Source: DAIDHZ01 sp035480255
GTDB taxonomy: Bacteria; Chlamydiota; Chlamydiia; Chlamydiales; SM23-39
NCBI GenBank assembly: GCA_964630875.1
Contig: CAZVXF010000013.1
Coordinates: 1-39,158 of the forward strand
Reading direction: 5' to 3'
DNA length: 39,158 bases
Of this stretch, positions 14,151-23,018 are shown piece after piece (the first letter of the stretch is position 1; every line of letters starts with the position of its first letter). The notes under the pieces are model-generated. The model did not search any database, had not been told where the DNA came from, and saw only the letters and a program-made list of their open reading frames with translations. Position numbers and translations under genes: made by a program.

Positions 14151-15275
14151 ATGAAATGTGAAAAATTTGTCGGATTTCTATTCTTCTTTTTGTCTTTGCT
14201 ATTTACTACTTCACTACAGTCTTTAAATACAGAAGAATTCTTTCGAAAAGTATCACAACCAATTCCGCAATGGATGCAAGAGCAAATCGATGCAGATTTA
14301 AATCCTTTTACGACAGAACTGAGTGAAGAGTCTCTCGATCAATTTTTTAATAGTGGTAATTATGGGCTTTTTAGAATTCGAATTATGAATGGTCATATGA
14401 CTATTGAGAAAGGAGAGTTTGCTCAACAGCATGGCGCTGCGGATTGCATCATTCCACATTTTTTTGGGCTCAATCATTTAATTACCCTACCAGATCTTGA
14501 CATCCTTATTTCTGCAGGAGATGGGATTGGATGTCGAGCGAATGGTCCTGCTCTTCCTATTTTTACCATTTCTAAATGTAAAGAGGATAAAGGAGTCATT
14601 TTGCTTCCTGACTGGTTTGCTCTTCAGGGTTATGAATCCGAGAAATCGTGGGTATTATGGGGAAACCAGCAATATCCATGGAGTGTAAAGAGAGATGTTA
14701 TGTTCTTTCGAGGAGGAGATTCTGGGATTTTGGATAATTCAAGTTACGAAGCTTGGAAAAAATCACCTAGACCAAGACTCGTCGCATTATCTATCAAGTA
14801 CCCTCAAATAGTAGACGCTAAATTTGCTTTAAGCCTGCATCATAAACAGTTTTTTGGTGAGGCTCAAAGAGATGGATATATTGGCGATTATGTTCCGATG
14901 AAAGACTATGTGTGGAATAAATATCTGATCGACATCGATGGAAATTGCGCATCTGCCCCAAGACTTGGTTTAATCCTTCATTCAAACTGTGTTGTCTTCA
15001 AAGCAGTTACAAATTCAATGCAGTGGTTTTATAAAGCATTAAAGCCATATGTCCATTTTATTCCTGTGAGAGAGGATTTTTCTGATCTTTTTTCTCAAAT
15101 GCTTTGGGCTAAAGAACATGAAAAAGAATGTATGCAAATCTCTAGAAATGCACAGAAATTAGCCAGTGAAGTTCTTTCGCAAGAGGCAATTTACGAATAT
15201 TTATATCGACTCTTGATTGAATACGCAAAGCGTCAAAGACAGCAATATGATCTTCAAACGAACAGTATGATGTAG
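14151..15275 (+). CDS. Exported GT90/CAP10-like glycosyltransferase
   Basis: This protein of 374 residues has a signal peptide (residues 1-24). The body follows the GT90 family (CAP10, POGLUT-type, LPS-modifying): FRIRIMNGH near the N-terminal third, RDVMFFRGGDSG (about 184-195), then KDYVWNKYLIDIDGN (about 249-263) and the conserved stretch about SAPRLGLILHSNCVVFK, where the nucleotide sugar binds. YVHFIPVREDFSDL and an ALA-rich C-terminal helix complete the fold. GT90 enzymes transfer glucose or xylose to proteins, capsule or LPS. Here the export signal points to an acceptor outside the cytoplasm. It heads a tight run of four plus-strand genes, the next starting seven bases after its stop. 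Confidence 0.78.
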   Translation: MKCEKFVGFLFFFLSLLFTTSLQSLNTEEFFRKVSQPIPQWMQEQIDADLNPFTTELSEESLDQFFNSGNYGLFRIRIMNGHMTIEKGEFAQQHGAADCIIPHFFGLNHLITLPDLDILISAGDGIGCRANGPALPIFTISKCKEDKGVILLPDWFALQGYESEKSWVLWGNQQYPWSVKRDVMFFRGGDSGILDNSSYEAWKKSPRPRLVALSIKYPQIVDAKFALSLHHKQFFGEAQRDGYIGDYVPMKDYVWNKYLIDIDGNCASAPRLGLILHSNCVVFKAVTNSMQWFYKALKPYVHFIPVREDFSDLFSQMLWAKEHEKECMQISRNAQKLASEVLSQEAIYEYLYRLLIEYAKRQRQQYDLQTNSMM

Positions 15276-15282
15276 GGATTCA

Positions 15283-15954
15283 ATGAGTAAAATCGTCATT
15301 GCTATATTGTTTTGCTTTGGCTTTCTTCAAGCGAAGGGAAAAGAGGATATTCTTAAAGATCAAGTATGCAATATTCTACCTTCTTTGGAAGGTTGGTGTA
15401 GTAAAGAGAAAGCTTTGAACTTCATTGACTTAGTCCTTGAAGTTAAGCCGAATGTCTGTGTTGAAATAGGTGTTTTTGGAGGGGCTTCTCTTTTTCCGGT
15501 TGCTTCTGCTCTCAAATTTCTCGGAAAAGGAATTGTTGTTGGGATTGATCCTTGGGAAAGAAGCGAATGCATAAAGCATTATCATCCAATTAAAGAGCGA
15601 GACGATTATATATGGTGGAGCTGTTTAGATTTTAATAACATCTATGATTCATATTGTATGATGTTGAGACGTAATGCCTTAGGCGATTTTTGTATTTCCA
15701 TTAAATCAACTTCTGAGCGCGCGGCTAGTTTTTTAAAAGATATCGATATTTTGTACATTGATGGGAATGCAAATGAGCAAGTTACCGTGCAGGATGTAAC
15801 ATTGTATTTACCGCGCGTTTTAAGTGGTGGATACATATGGATTAATAATGCGCATTGGCCCCAAAGAGAAAAAGCGATTTATCTACTTGGCGAATCTTGT
15901 GATTTTGTAAAGTCAATTGATAACGGAAGTTGTCTGCTATTTAAAAAGAAATAA
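15283..15954 (+). CDS. Exported Methyltransf_24-like protein, diverged paralogue of the 9568 gene
   Basis: This protein of 223 residues has a signal peptide (MSKIVIAILFCFGFLQAKG). It repeats the 9568 product's pattern: LEGWCSKEKAL, CVEIGVFGGASLFPVA (motif I), VGIDPWER, DILYIDGNAN and a final sheet YIWINNAHW. In place of DGNH and the FNDMNW Asp it has DGNAN and INNAHW, so two conserved polar positions have changed and activity may differ or be lost. AGGG lies just before the start. The following gene begins one base after the stop. Being exported while its paralogue is cytoplasmic suggests a signal peptide was acquired or lost after duplication. Confidence 0.7.
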   Translation: MSKIVIAILFCFGFLQAKGKEDILKDQVCNILPSLEGWCSKEKALNFIDLVLEVKPNVCVEIGVFGGASLFPVASALKFLGKGIVVGIDPWERSECIKHYHPIKERDDYIWWSCLDFNNIYDSYCMMLRRNALGDFCISIKSTSERAASFLKDIDILYIDGNANEQVTVQDVTLYLPRVLSGGYIWINNAHWPQREKAIYLLGESCDFVKSIDNGSCLLFKKK

Positions 15955-15955
15955 A

Positions 15956-17287
15956 ATGCTTTTCGTTCTTTGTTTTTTTATTACTTCTATCCTTGCTAAG
16001 GATGCAATTCAAGATACACAGCATTCTGAGTATGTATTGGCTGAGCGCTATGAGCAATTAGGGGATTGGTCCAAAGCTCTCTCTCTGTATCTTGAAGCGT
16101 TTCAAGCAAATCCTGAAAAATCAGAACCGCTGCAAAAAATTTCCTCATATTATCGGCATCATGGAGACAATCAGCTTGCGTATATTTTTGCAAAATTAGG
16201 TTCTATATTATTCTCCTCGTATCAATTTGAAGAGGATCTTTCGATTGTCTCTTATTACACCGGTCGCAAAGAAGATGGTTACATTGCAGCAAGCAACTTA
16301 ATGACTCGTAAAGATGCGCCTTGGTGGGTCAAGAATCAAGCTTCAAAAAATATTCTTTTTTACGTGGACAATCTTCCAAATACACAGTTTCAGCCAATTA
16401 GCTTAGACTTGCCGTTCGTGAATGATGAAACGGAAGAGCAATACCATCCGATGAATCCTTCTATTTTGAAAACAGAGGATGGATATCGAGTGATTTGTAG
16501 AACGGTGAATTACACGCAAACAGGTGCAAAGATTTTCCAGACAAACGATCCGGAAGGAATCTACCGAACAAGAAATTTCCTTCTCACTTACGACCGTTTT
16601 TTTAATCTTCTTTCTCAAGAAGAGATTGATGAGTGTTTGGAAAGAAAAAAATCGCATCCAATATCGTTGGTTCAGGGACTTGAAGATGCCCGCATTTTTC
16701 AGTTCCAAAATGAAGATTGGTTTACATGTACAACGAGAGACGGAAATGTCAGTGGTGTGCCTCAAATTGTTTTATGTAAGATTGGAGAGATGGGCGAGGT
16801 TGTGCAATTTATTCCGTTGAAAGGGCCCGATGTAAATCGATGCGAAAAAAATTGGCTTCCTTTTATCAAAAATAATGAAATACAAATCATTTACTCTTCA
16901 GATCCATTTGTAGTTCTTCGTCCTGACTTAGAAACAGGAGATTGTAAAAAAGCATTCGAATATGAACCTACATCTGATTTTTCAGCGTTTAGAGGTTCAG
17001 CTTCACCGATCGTTTTTGAAGATGGATATTTGATGATGGTTCATGAAGTGAGCTTTTTGAAAGATGGTTCACGTGCGTACTTACATCGATTTGTCCTTTT
17101 AGATGAAAATTTGCAAATTCAAAAAGTTTCAAAGCCGTTTACTTTCACACATATTGGAATCGAATTTTGTTGTGGGATGACTTTAAATCACGAAGAAGAT
17201 CAAATCATAATGACGATCGGGATCGAAGATAACCAAGCGATGTTGGTATTTCTTGCAAAAGAGGAATTCAAAAATTTTGTAAATTAG
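15956..17287 (+). CDS. Exported TPR protein with a GH130-like beta-propeller domain
   Basis: This protein of 443 residues has a signal peptide (MLFVLCFFITSILA), two to three TPR-like helices (YEQLGDWSKALSLYLEAF and the following repeat, about residues 25-85), and a five-bladed propeller region that resembles GH130 mannoside phosphorylases and related sugar-binding folds. Supporting pieces are HPMNPSILKTEDGYRVICR, LEDARIFQFQNEDWFTC, EKNWLPFIKNNEIQIIYS, a FRGSASPIVFEDGYLMMVHE strand and the closing IEFCCGMTLNHEEDQI. Such TPR-propeller proteins sit in glycan loci of amoeba-associated bacteria and large viruses. I chose ATG 15956 because it starts the hydrophobic signal and follows the previous stop by one base. 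Catalytic activity is not shown. Confidence 0.6.
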   Translation: MLFVLCFFITSILAKDAIQDTQHSEYVLAERYEQLGDWSKALSLYLEAFQANPEKSEPLQKISSYYRHHGDNQLAYIFAKLGSILFSSYQFEEDLSIVSYYTGRKEDGYIAASNLMTRKDAPWWVKNQASKNILFYVDNLPNTQFQPISLDLPFVNDETEEQYHPMNPSILKTEDGYRVICRTVNYTQTGAKIFQTNDPEGIYRTRNFLLTYDRFFNLLSQEEIDECLERKKSHPISLVQGLEDARIFQFQNEDWFTCTTRDGNVSGVPQIVLCKIGEMGEVVQFIPLKGPDVNRCEKNWLPFIKNNEIQIIYSSDPFVVLRPDLETGDCKKAFEYEPTSDFSAFRGSASPIVFEDGYLMMVHEVSFLKDGSRAYLHRFVLLDENLQIQKVSKPFTFTHIGIEFCCGMTLNHEEDQIIMTIGIEDNQAMLVFLAKEEFKNFVN

Positions 17288-17294
17288 GTGACTT

Positions 17295-18155
17295 ATGCAT
17301 TTTTTATTGTTCTTGTTTTGTGCTTTTTTTCTGGACCTTGCAGCGGAGAAAAAAAAGTACAATTTTTGTGTTTGCGCCTTGTTTAAGAATGAGTCAAGAA
17401 ACATTCGTGAATGGATTGAATACCATCGTTTGATTGGTGTGGATCATTTTTATTTGTATGAGAATAGTGCGAATGATGGTTTCATGAAAGTGTTAAGACC
17501 GTATATCAATCGCAAATTGGTTACCCTGATTCCATGGCCAGATAATATAGAAAAAGAAGAAGGCGAAAATTTATTTAAATGGTCGTTGAGCACACAAGTT
17601 CCAGCATATGAAAATGCAATCGTCTTGCACGCAAAAAAAGAAGCTGAGTGGTTAGTTTTTCTAGATATTGACGAGTTTATTTTGCCAGTTGAAGGAACGA
17701 TGACAGAATTACTCGAGCAATATCGCGATTATTCAGAACTTGAAATGGACACAGAATTTTTTGAAGCTGCTAGAAGCACGACACCCACAAAAAATTTAGT
17801 CATTGAATCTGTAGATATTACAAAGCCTCCGAAAGTACAGCTCGCTGAATGTGTGAAAAAGAGTATTTTTAAACCTGAGAAGATTATTGGGTCTCAGTGG
17901 GCTCCTTACCGGTGTCTAGTGGGAGATCAAAAACAATCTCTTCAATTAGATAAAAATATTGTTCAAGTGAATCGATATCTCAATCGAAATAAAAGAACGA
18001 TCGAAACAAAAAGAAAATTGTATATTGATCAAAGAAACACCAAGTCATCCGATGTCAATGAAATCTTGAATTCAGGATATGACATTGAAGATCAGCAAAG
18101 AGTCATTTATCGATTTGTTCCAGAGGTCATGAGACGTCTGAGTGCTCAATATTAA
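17295..18155 (+). CDS. Exported GT92 (DUF23)-type glycosyltransferase
   Basis: This protein of 286 residues has a short signal peptide (MHFLLFLFCAFFLDLAA). The catalytic core is that of GT92/DUF23: CALFKNESRNIREWIEYHR, VDHFYLYENSANDG, LVTLIPWP and WLVFLDIDEFI, whose DID is the metal-binding DxD motif. GT92 members transfer galactose or similar sugars. AGGTG lies at the right distance upstream. It closes the four-gene run that starts at 14151 and is convergent with the antiporter gene 12 bases away. The acceptor is unknown, and as with its neighbours the export signal is unusual for the family in bacteria. Confidence 0.78.
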   Translation: MHFLLFLFCAFFLDLAAEKKKYNFCVCALFKNESRNIREWIEYHRLIGVDHFYLYENSANDGFMKVLRPYINRKLVTLIPWPDNIEKEEGENLFKWSLSTQVPAYENAIVLHAKKEAEWLVFLDIDEFILPVEGTMTELLEQYRDYSELEMDTEFFEAARSTTPTKNLVIESVDITKPPKVQLAECVKKSIFKPEKIIGSQWAPYRCLVGDQKQSLQLDKNIVQVNRYLNRNKRTIETKRKLYIDQRNTKSSDVNEILNSGYDIEDQQRVIYRFVPEVMRRLSAQY

Positions 18156-18166
18156 TAACCTGATAG

Positions 18167-19552
18167 TCAGGATATGAAAAGAGGGCCAAGGAAGTAAAAT
18201 ACAGCGTATAGAATGATTGTTGGAGTGAGAGCTGCTAAAAAGAGCTGCAGTGTGCTTATCCCGTCTCGAAAATGGGGTTTTAAGATTGCATAACCAGCAG
18301 GGTTTGGTGCATTTGCAATGACTGTCAATCCGCCACCTGCAATGATGCCTGTGAATATTGCATATTCGAATATTTTTCCCCAGCTTGGAATGAGAGAGGC
18401 AAGATAAGAAATAGCTGTATTGTCTGTGAAACCGGCAAGACCAATTGTGATCCCCATCACTGAAAGAGGGGATCTTCCATATAAAAGATCAACGACCCAC
18501 CAACCTTGTAGCCCCCCGTGGATGACAAGTCCTGCAAGAAAGAGTCCGATCAGCATTGGATGTCGTACGCGAATGGGATATTGATGATCGCGGGTTAATT
18601 GATGAAATCCTAAATAAAAAAGAAAACTCGCGATGAAGACTGCAGAATAGTGCGAAATCCATACAGTCAGTACGATAAATAAAACGTGGATACATGTAAT
18701 CCAATGGGGGACTTGAGTTTCACCCAAATGATTTGCGCTTGAAGTTTCTCTTCTTTTTTCAAGTAATTGAATCTCTTTTCGAAAATATAACCAATAGACA
18801 AAGTTCGAAAGGAGAATTCCAAGTACTGCCTTCCATCCAAAGATGAGTAGCAAATCTACATTTGTCCAATGCCAACAATGAGATAAAACAAGAACTGCGG
18901 GGGAAGCAAAATTTGTTAATACACCGCCAACAGAAACATTGACAAAGAGAAGGCCGAGTGTCGCATAAGCTAGTTTTTTGCTGGGATGATACACATAAAA
19001 CTGTTGCGCAAGCAACATTGCGCAAAGAGTCATTGCGCCGACTTCTGTAATCAGTGAGCCGAGAATAGGACCGATTGTCAGAAGAACAAACCACCAAGCC
19101 GAGAGTGATCCACCTAGAAAAGTTGCACACCAATTCATTGTCTTTTTTGCAATATTGACAATAGGTCTTGATGCTGTAAGAGATAAAATGACAACGACGA
19201 ATAATGTTTCGGTGTAGTCGCGTGTATTGATATATTCAAGGGCTGTTGATGCATTATAAAAAAATGCCATTGCGAGAAACAGTGGAATTGCCCAAAAAGC
19301 GAACACAACTTCAACTTGCGATAAAAATAGTAGAATAAGAATCGGTATTGTGCGTTTACGCGCTTTGCTTTCTAATGTTTCTGCCCATTTTTGAAGACGA
19401 TAGGTGGAGAGCGTGTGTGCAATGGCAAGAAAGAAAATAATGGCTGAAACAATATGGAAAGGACTCATCTCAAGCATTTCCAGCTGTAGAACAGATGGAT
19501 GTTTAAGACAATCAAACTTAGCTGGTTGTTTTTCTATTTGGGCAAATAGCAT
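18167..19552 (-). CDS. Putative Na+/H+ antiporter (ion transporter superfamily)
   Basis: This polytopic membrane protein of up to 461 residues has about 11-12 hydrophobic segments, with LTIGPILGSLITEVGAMTLCA, VGGVLTNFASPAVLVLS and GFTDNTAISYLASL resembling the repeated gate motifs of the NhaD/ArsB/putative Na+/H+ antiporter superfamily (PF07399 type). It would exchange sodium for protons at the inner membrane. The first 28 residues are polar and Met29 (19468) starts the first membrane helix with GGAA upstream, so that shorter start may be the real one. It stands alone on the minus strand, next to but not cotranscribed with the island. The substrate could differ from sodium. Confidence 0.65.
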   Translation of the reverse strand: MLFAQIEKQPAKFDCLKHPSVLQLEMLEMSPFHIVSAIIFFLAIAHTLSTYRLQKWAETLESKARKRTIPILILLFLSQVEVVFAFWAIPLFLAMAFFYNASTALEYINTRDYTETLFVVVILSLTASRPIVNIAKKTMNWCATFLGGSLSAWWFVLLTIGPILGSLITEVGAMTLCAMLLAQQFYVYHPSKKLAYATLGLLFVNVSVGGVLTNFASPAVLVLSHCWHWTNVDLLLIFGWKAVLGILLSNFVYWLYFRKEIQLLEKRRETSSANHLGETQVPHWITCIHVLFIVLTVWISHYSAVFIASFLFYLGFHQLTRDHQYPIRVRHPMLIGLFLAGLVIHGGLQGWWVVDLLYGRSPLSVMGITIGLAGFTDNTAISYLASLIPSWGKIFEYAIFTGIIAGGGLTVIANAPNPAGYAILKPHFRDGISTLQLFLAALTPTIILYAVFYFLGPLFIS

Positions 19553-19567
19553 TCAATTGTGGATATA

Positions 19568-20365
19568 TCACAAGTGATTTACAGCATCAACAAAAGAAAT
19601 CCATTGATCAAGGTTCATCATTTCAGGTCTCGCATCCTCACGTACATTCACGGACAGAAGCGCTTTTCTAATTTTTTCTGGGCTTGCAAATTCTTGGAGT
19701 GAGCGACTTAACATTTTTCTTCGTTGCTGAAAGGATCTGCGCATATAAGGAAAAAAATGTTCTTTTTTTAAGGGTTCTTTGCCGACTAAATGGATCACAG
19801 CAGAATCCACATTGGGTTTTGGGAAAAAACAGTTTGCAGACACTGTAAATTGACTTTTTAAATGGGCATAATATTGAGCAAATAGTGATAAAGATCCAAA
19901 ATCTTTTGTTCCATTCTTCGCAAATATTCGATCTGCGACTTCTTTTTGTACCATTAAAGTCAGTGACTGAAAAGGATGAGCAAAACACTTTTCAAGAAGG
20001 GGAGTTGTAATATGATAGGGAAGATTTGCGACGACTTTTTGAAAGGGAATTTGCTCTAATGGAAATTCAAGCGCGTCGGCACAATGAACAGTGAGCCTTT
20101 GATCTTCGGTCTGGAGACGATGAAGCGCCTTTGCGAAAATTGGATCTTTTTCAATGCAGTAGACAATCGCTCCTTTTTCTAAAAGAAGTGTTGTTAAAGC
20201 GCCAGGCCCTGGACCTATTTCTAAAACAACGTCCCCTTTTTGGATGTCTGCAGTGTGTATGATTTTTCTCACCACGTTCTGATCGATGAGAAAATTCTGT
20301 GATAATCCCCTTTTCGGCTGAGTTCCTAGTTCATTGAGGAATGTAAGTAACTCAGCAAAAGTCAT
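19568..20365 (-). CDS. rsmA: 16S rRNA dimethyladenosine transferase RsmA (KsgA)
   Basis: RsmA dimethylates two adjacent adenosines in the 3' hairpin of 16S rRNA during small-subunit assembly. The protein of 265 residues starts with the typical SQNFLIDQNVV, then VVLEIGPGPGALTTLLLEKG (SAM motif I), VYCIEKDP, CADALEF and the catalytic NLPYHITTPLL, followed by MVQKEVADRI. The C-terminal domain ends in the RRKML and ARPE motifs. Its ATG overlaps the TGA of the SurA-like gene by one base (TGATG), so translation is coupled. The pair matches C. trachomatis CT354-CT355. Loss of this enzyme gives kasugamycin resistance in other bacteria. Confidence 0.95.
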   Translation of the reverse strand: MTFAELLTFLNELGTQPKRGLSQNFLIDQNVVRKIIHTADIQKGDVVLEIGPGPGALTTLLLEKGAIVYCIEKDPIFAKALHRLQTEDQRLTVHCADALEFPLEQIPFQKVVANLPYHITTPLLEKCFAHPFQSLTLMVQKEVADRIFAKNGTKDFGSLSLFAQYYAHLKSQFTVSANCFFPKPNVDSAVIHLVGKEPLKKEHFFPYMRRSFQQRRKMLSRSLQEFASPEKIRKALLSVNVREDARPEMMNLDQWISFVDAVNHL

Positions 20366-21366
20366 CAGTGTAACGTAAAGGGGTGAAAATCTTTTGGAAT
20401 ATTTTCGTCAAATGGATAGCTTTTGCGAAGTTTTTCCAAATAGGCAGCAGATTCTTGAACAACAGCCTTTTGAATCAACTCGTTGCGCAAATCAAAGGCC
20501 AAATTTTCAAATTGCGGTGCCGGATGTATGGTTTTTTCACTTAAGTAAAAAATACGAGCTACAGGCTGGTTATCCGATTTGTTCTTCTGGACAACAGGCT
20601 TGCTATAAGTTCCTGGAGATAAAGAAGTTAGAGCGTTTTTGTGGGCGTCTGATAATTCTTTATCCTTGGCTGAAAATTCTGCAGACACTTGAACGGTGGG
20701 GTCGAGTTCCTGAAGAAGAGAAAGAGAAAATTCAGTTGTCAGTGCCTTTTCAGTTAATAGTTTATGCATTTGACTGGCTCTTTCTTCTGCATTTTCACCG
20801 CGAATGACAATGACTCGATATTTCAATTCGTCAAAGGCAGGATTTTCCTTGATATGGATTCGATAGGCTTGTCGAATATCTTGAGGGGTAACCTGATTCA
20901 TGGCCTTGGATTGGATAAACCACCAGCTCATTCTTTGCACAATGAGTTCATCTTTCAAAATTTTCCAAGCTTCATCATAAGAGAGCCCAATTTTATCCAA
21001 AGTGAGCATGATATTTGGACCAAAGCGAGTTTCCATTTCTTGGCGGATTTCACCATCACCGAGTGGAATTTGCTTACTTTCCGCTTCAGTTAACATCAAT
21101 TGTTGATCGATCATTTCCATGAGTACATGACGCCAGCTTGTATCATAAAATTGAAAACGCGCTTGCGCAGAGTTTGCATACTGCGGATAATTTTTATGGA
21201 AAGCCACGTCCATTTTCTTTTTTACATCAAGAACAGAAATCGTGTGTCCATTGACTTTTGCTAAGATTGAATTTTGTACGGCGATTTGTTGAGTATCTGA
21301 GAAATCAACCGGTGGAATGGCAGCAAAACAACTAAATGTAAGAAGGAGATAAGGCAAGTATTTCAT
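20365..21366 (-). CDS. SurA-like periplasmic chaperone/peptidyl-prolyl isomerase
   Basis: This exported protein of 333 residues has a signal peptide MKYLPYLLLTFSCFAA. The part at about 30-170 resembles the SurA N-terminal chaperone domain (ILAKVNGHTISVLDVKKKM, then MIDQQLMLTEAESKQI and TPQDIRQAYR). The rest has the shape of a degenerate parvulin domain (YRVIVIRG, LSPGTYSKPV, ARIFYLSEKT). It would help outer-membrane proteins fold in the periplasm. The counterpart in C. trachomatis is the exported protein CT355 next to ksgA. The catalytic parvulin residues are not clear, so isomerase activity is uncertain. It sits between rsmB (nine-base gap) and rsmA (one-base overlap) in one operon. Confidence 0.75.
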   Translation of the reverse strand: MKYLPYLLLTFSCFAAIPPVDFSDTQQIAVQNSILAKVNGHTISVLDVKKKMDVAFHKNYPQYANSAQARFQFYDTSWRHVLMEMIDQQLMLTEAESKQIPLGDGEIRQEMETRFGPNIMLTLDKIGLSYDEAWKILKDELIVQRMSWWFIQSKAMNQVTPQDIRQAYRIHIKENPAFDELKYRVIVIRGENAEERASQMHKLLTEKALTTEFSLSLLQELDPTVQVSAEFSAKDKELSDAHKNALTSLSPGTYSKPVVQKNKSDNQPVARIFYLSEKTIHPAPQFENLAFDLRNELIQKAVVQESAAYLEKLRKSYPFDENIPKDFHPFTLH

Positions 21367-21375
21367 AGGCTATGA

Positions 21376-22479
21376 CTATAACAAAACAACCATTTTAAAA
21401 GTAGCGCAGAAAAAACCATCCATGCCCCCCTCTTTAGGCAATAGTAATGTGGGTTCTTTCTCCAAGGTCAGTGGAAAATTTTTGAGAATGTATTCGACTT
21501 GATGTTCATTCTCCTGAGGAAGTAAGCTGCACGTTGCATAGACTAAACGTCCCCCGGGCTTCAAATATGCAATTGATTTTTTGATAATATTTTTTTGAAG
21601 CGAGGAGAGGTGCTCGATCATTTCATGATTGATTTTCCATTTATGGTCCGGATTTCTTCGAATGGTTCCTGATCCTGAGCAGGGAACATCGAGAAGAATC
21701 CAATCGCAGGGGCGCAGTTTTTTTGGATCTAAAACAATCTGCCCATTTTGAATCCCAGCGCGTTTCATTCTTTTGCGTGCTTCGTAAAGCGCTTCTTTTC
21801 GAACATCATGAAGATAGATTTGACCCTTGCCTTGAAGACGATGCGCAAAAGCAAGAGTTTTGCCTCCGGAGCCACTGCAATAATCTAAGACGACTTGACC
21901 GGGCCTTGCCTCAACTTGTTCGGCAATGTATTGACTTCCTTCATCTTGAAGTTCAAAAAGGCCTTCCTTGAATTCAGGCAGGGCAAAAAGAGGCTCTCTT
22001 TTTTGGAATTGAATTCCCATATTTCCGCATGGCGAAATAGAGAACTTTTCTTTCCATTTTTGTAAAAGATCGTCACGCGTTGTTTTTAAAAGATTTACGC
22101 GCACAGTTGTTGGCGCGCTTCTGTTCAGAATTTCCCCGAGCGAATCTGCTTTTTTCTCCCCAAAATGGATGCAGAACTGTTCGTAGAGGTATTCTGGCAT
22201 TCCTAATTTAACGGCATTGGGAATAGAAGGATCTTTTTTAATTTCTGCCCAATCGATCGTTTGATAAAAATGAAGAGGATCGGCTGGCGAGAAAAATTCA
22301 ATCAGGCTTTTCCATCGGATCATACCATAGATCGTATCGCCCATGATTCTTCGATCTTTGGATCCTAAGCTCTTTGTGGCTCTAAAGTATTGACTTAATA
22401 GAAGATCAAGAGGCTTATTTGTTTCCGAAAAAAGTTTTAAAAAAAGCCTTATATGTCGATCAATAAACGGTTGATTCAT
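21376..22479 (-). CDS. rsmB: 16S rRNA m5C methyltransferase RsmB/Sun (NOL1/NOP2/Sun family)
   Basis: This RNA m5C methyltransferase has 367 residues. Motifs are VLDYCSGSGGKTLAFAHRL (SAM), LLDVPCSGSGTIRRNPDHKW with the release Cys, and VYATCSLLPQENE with the nucleophilic Cys. The closing GMDGFFCATFKM is typical. It is shorter than E. coli RsmB, with a reduced NusB-like N-terminal domain (residues 1-130), so the exact rRNA site is not certain and it could be a related Sun-family enzyme. It leads the minus-strand operon rsmB-surA-rsmA. The start has no strong ribosome site. Confidence 0.88.
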   Translation of the reverse strand: MNQPFIDRHIRLFLKLFSETNKPLDLLLSQYFRATKSLGSKDRRIMGDTIYGMIRWKSLIEFFSPADPLHFYQTIDWAEIKKDPSIPNAVKLGMPEYLYEQFCIHFGEKKADSLGEILNRSAPTTVRVNLLKTTRDDLLQKWKEKFSISPCGNMGIQFQKREPLFALPEFKEGLFELQDEGSQYIAEQVEARPGQVVLDYCSGSGGKTLAFAHRLQGKGQIYLHDVRKEALYEARKRMKRAGIQNGQIVLDPKKLRPCDWILLDVPCSGSGTIRRNPDHKWKINHEMIEHLSSLQKNIIKKSIAYLKPGGRLVYATCSLLPQENEHQVEYILKNFPLTLEKEPTLLLPKEGGMDGFFCATFKMVVLL

Positions 22480-22535
22480 GCAAATAATATATCTGATCCC
22501 TAGAAAAATATCAGTTTATTTGTCATTCTGAAATA

Positions 22536-23018
22536 ATGAAGCTCATTCGACTTGGTGTACTTACCCTTTCTCGCTTTTTTACCAGCGCCGCATTTATTGC
22601 TGGGGCGGTAAAAAATTTTATTACTTGGCACGAAACAGAAAGAAACCTGATCAGCGCTATGTCTGATTGGCAAGAACATTTTGGTGTTTCGCAGGAAATG
22701 CAAGTGTTTTTTTCAATTTTCATTTCCTGGTCTTCCGCATTATTGGTACTCGCAAGTAGTTGTATGCTGATGGGAGGGCTGTTTGTTTTGCTCGGGGTAA
22801 AAGAAAAGTTGGGAATTGGGTTGCTCATCCTGTTTCTAATCCCCGCAACAATCCTTTATCATCCCTTTTGGTGGGCCGAAGGGGTGACTCATGAATTGCA
22901 AACAATTTTGTTTTTAAAAAATTTGGCAATTCTTGGTTGCTTGATCCAACTTTTTATTCAAGGCGCTGCAAAACCAGTTCTTGGATTTGATGAAAGACCA
23001 TCATCGATGAGATTCTAA
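22536..23018 (+). CDS. DoxX-family membrane protein
   Basis: This protein of 160 residues has four hydrophobic segments and an N-terminal RLGVLTLSRFFTSAAFIAG helix ending near a conserved Lys-Asn-Phe, typical of DoxX/DUF417-like quinone-related membrane proteins. YHPFWWAEGVTHELQTILF matches the family's third-fourth helix link (H-x-Phe-W and LKNLAILG). Members are linked to redox or thiol stress at the inner membrane, but the function here is unproven. It diverges from rsmB by only 56 bases, and its stop overlaps the lnt start (TAATG). Confidence 0.7.
   Translation: MKLIRLGVLTLSRFFTSAAFIAGAVKNFITWHETERNLISAMSDWQEHFGVSQEMQVFFSIFISWSSALLVLASSCMLMGGLFVLLGVKEKLGIGLLILFLIPATILYHPFWWAEGVTHELQTILFLKNLAILGCLIQLFIQGAAKPVLGFDERPSSMRF

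Noticed and set aside
18159..18171. CCTGA-TAG-TCAGG inverted repeat between GT92 and the antiporter gene
   Set aside because: A five-base stem with no T-run is too weak to call a terminator; it may be chance in a convergent gap.
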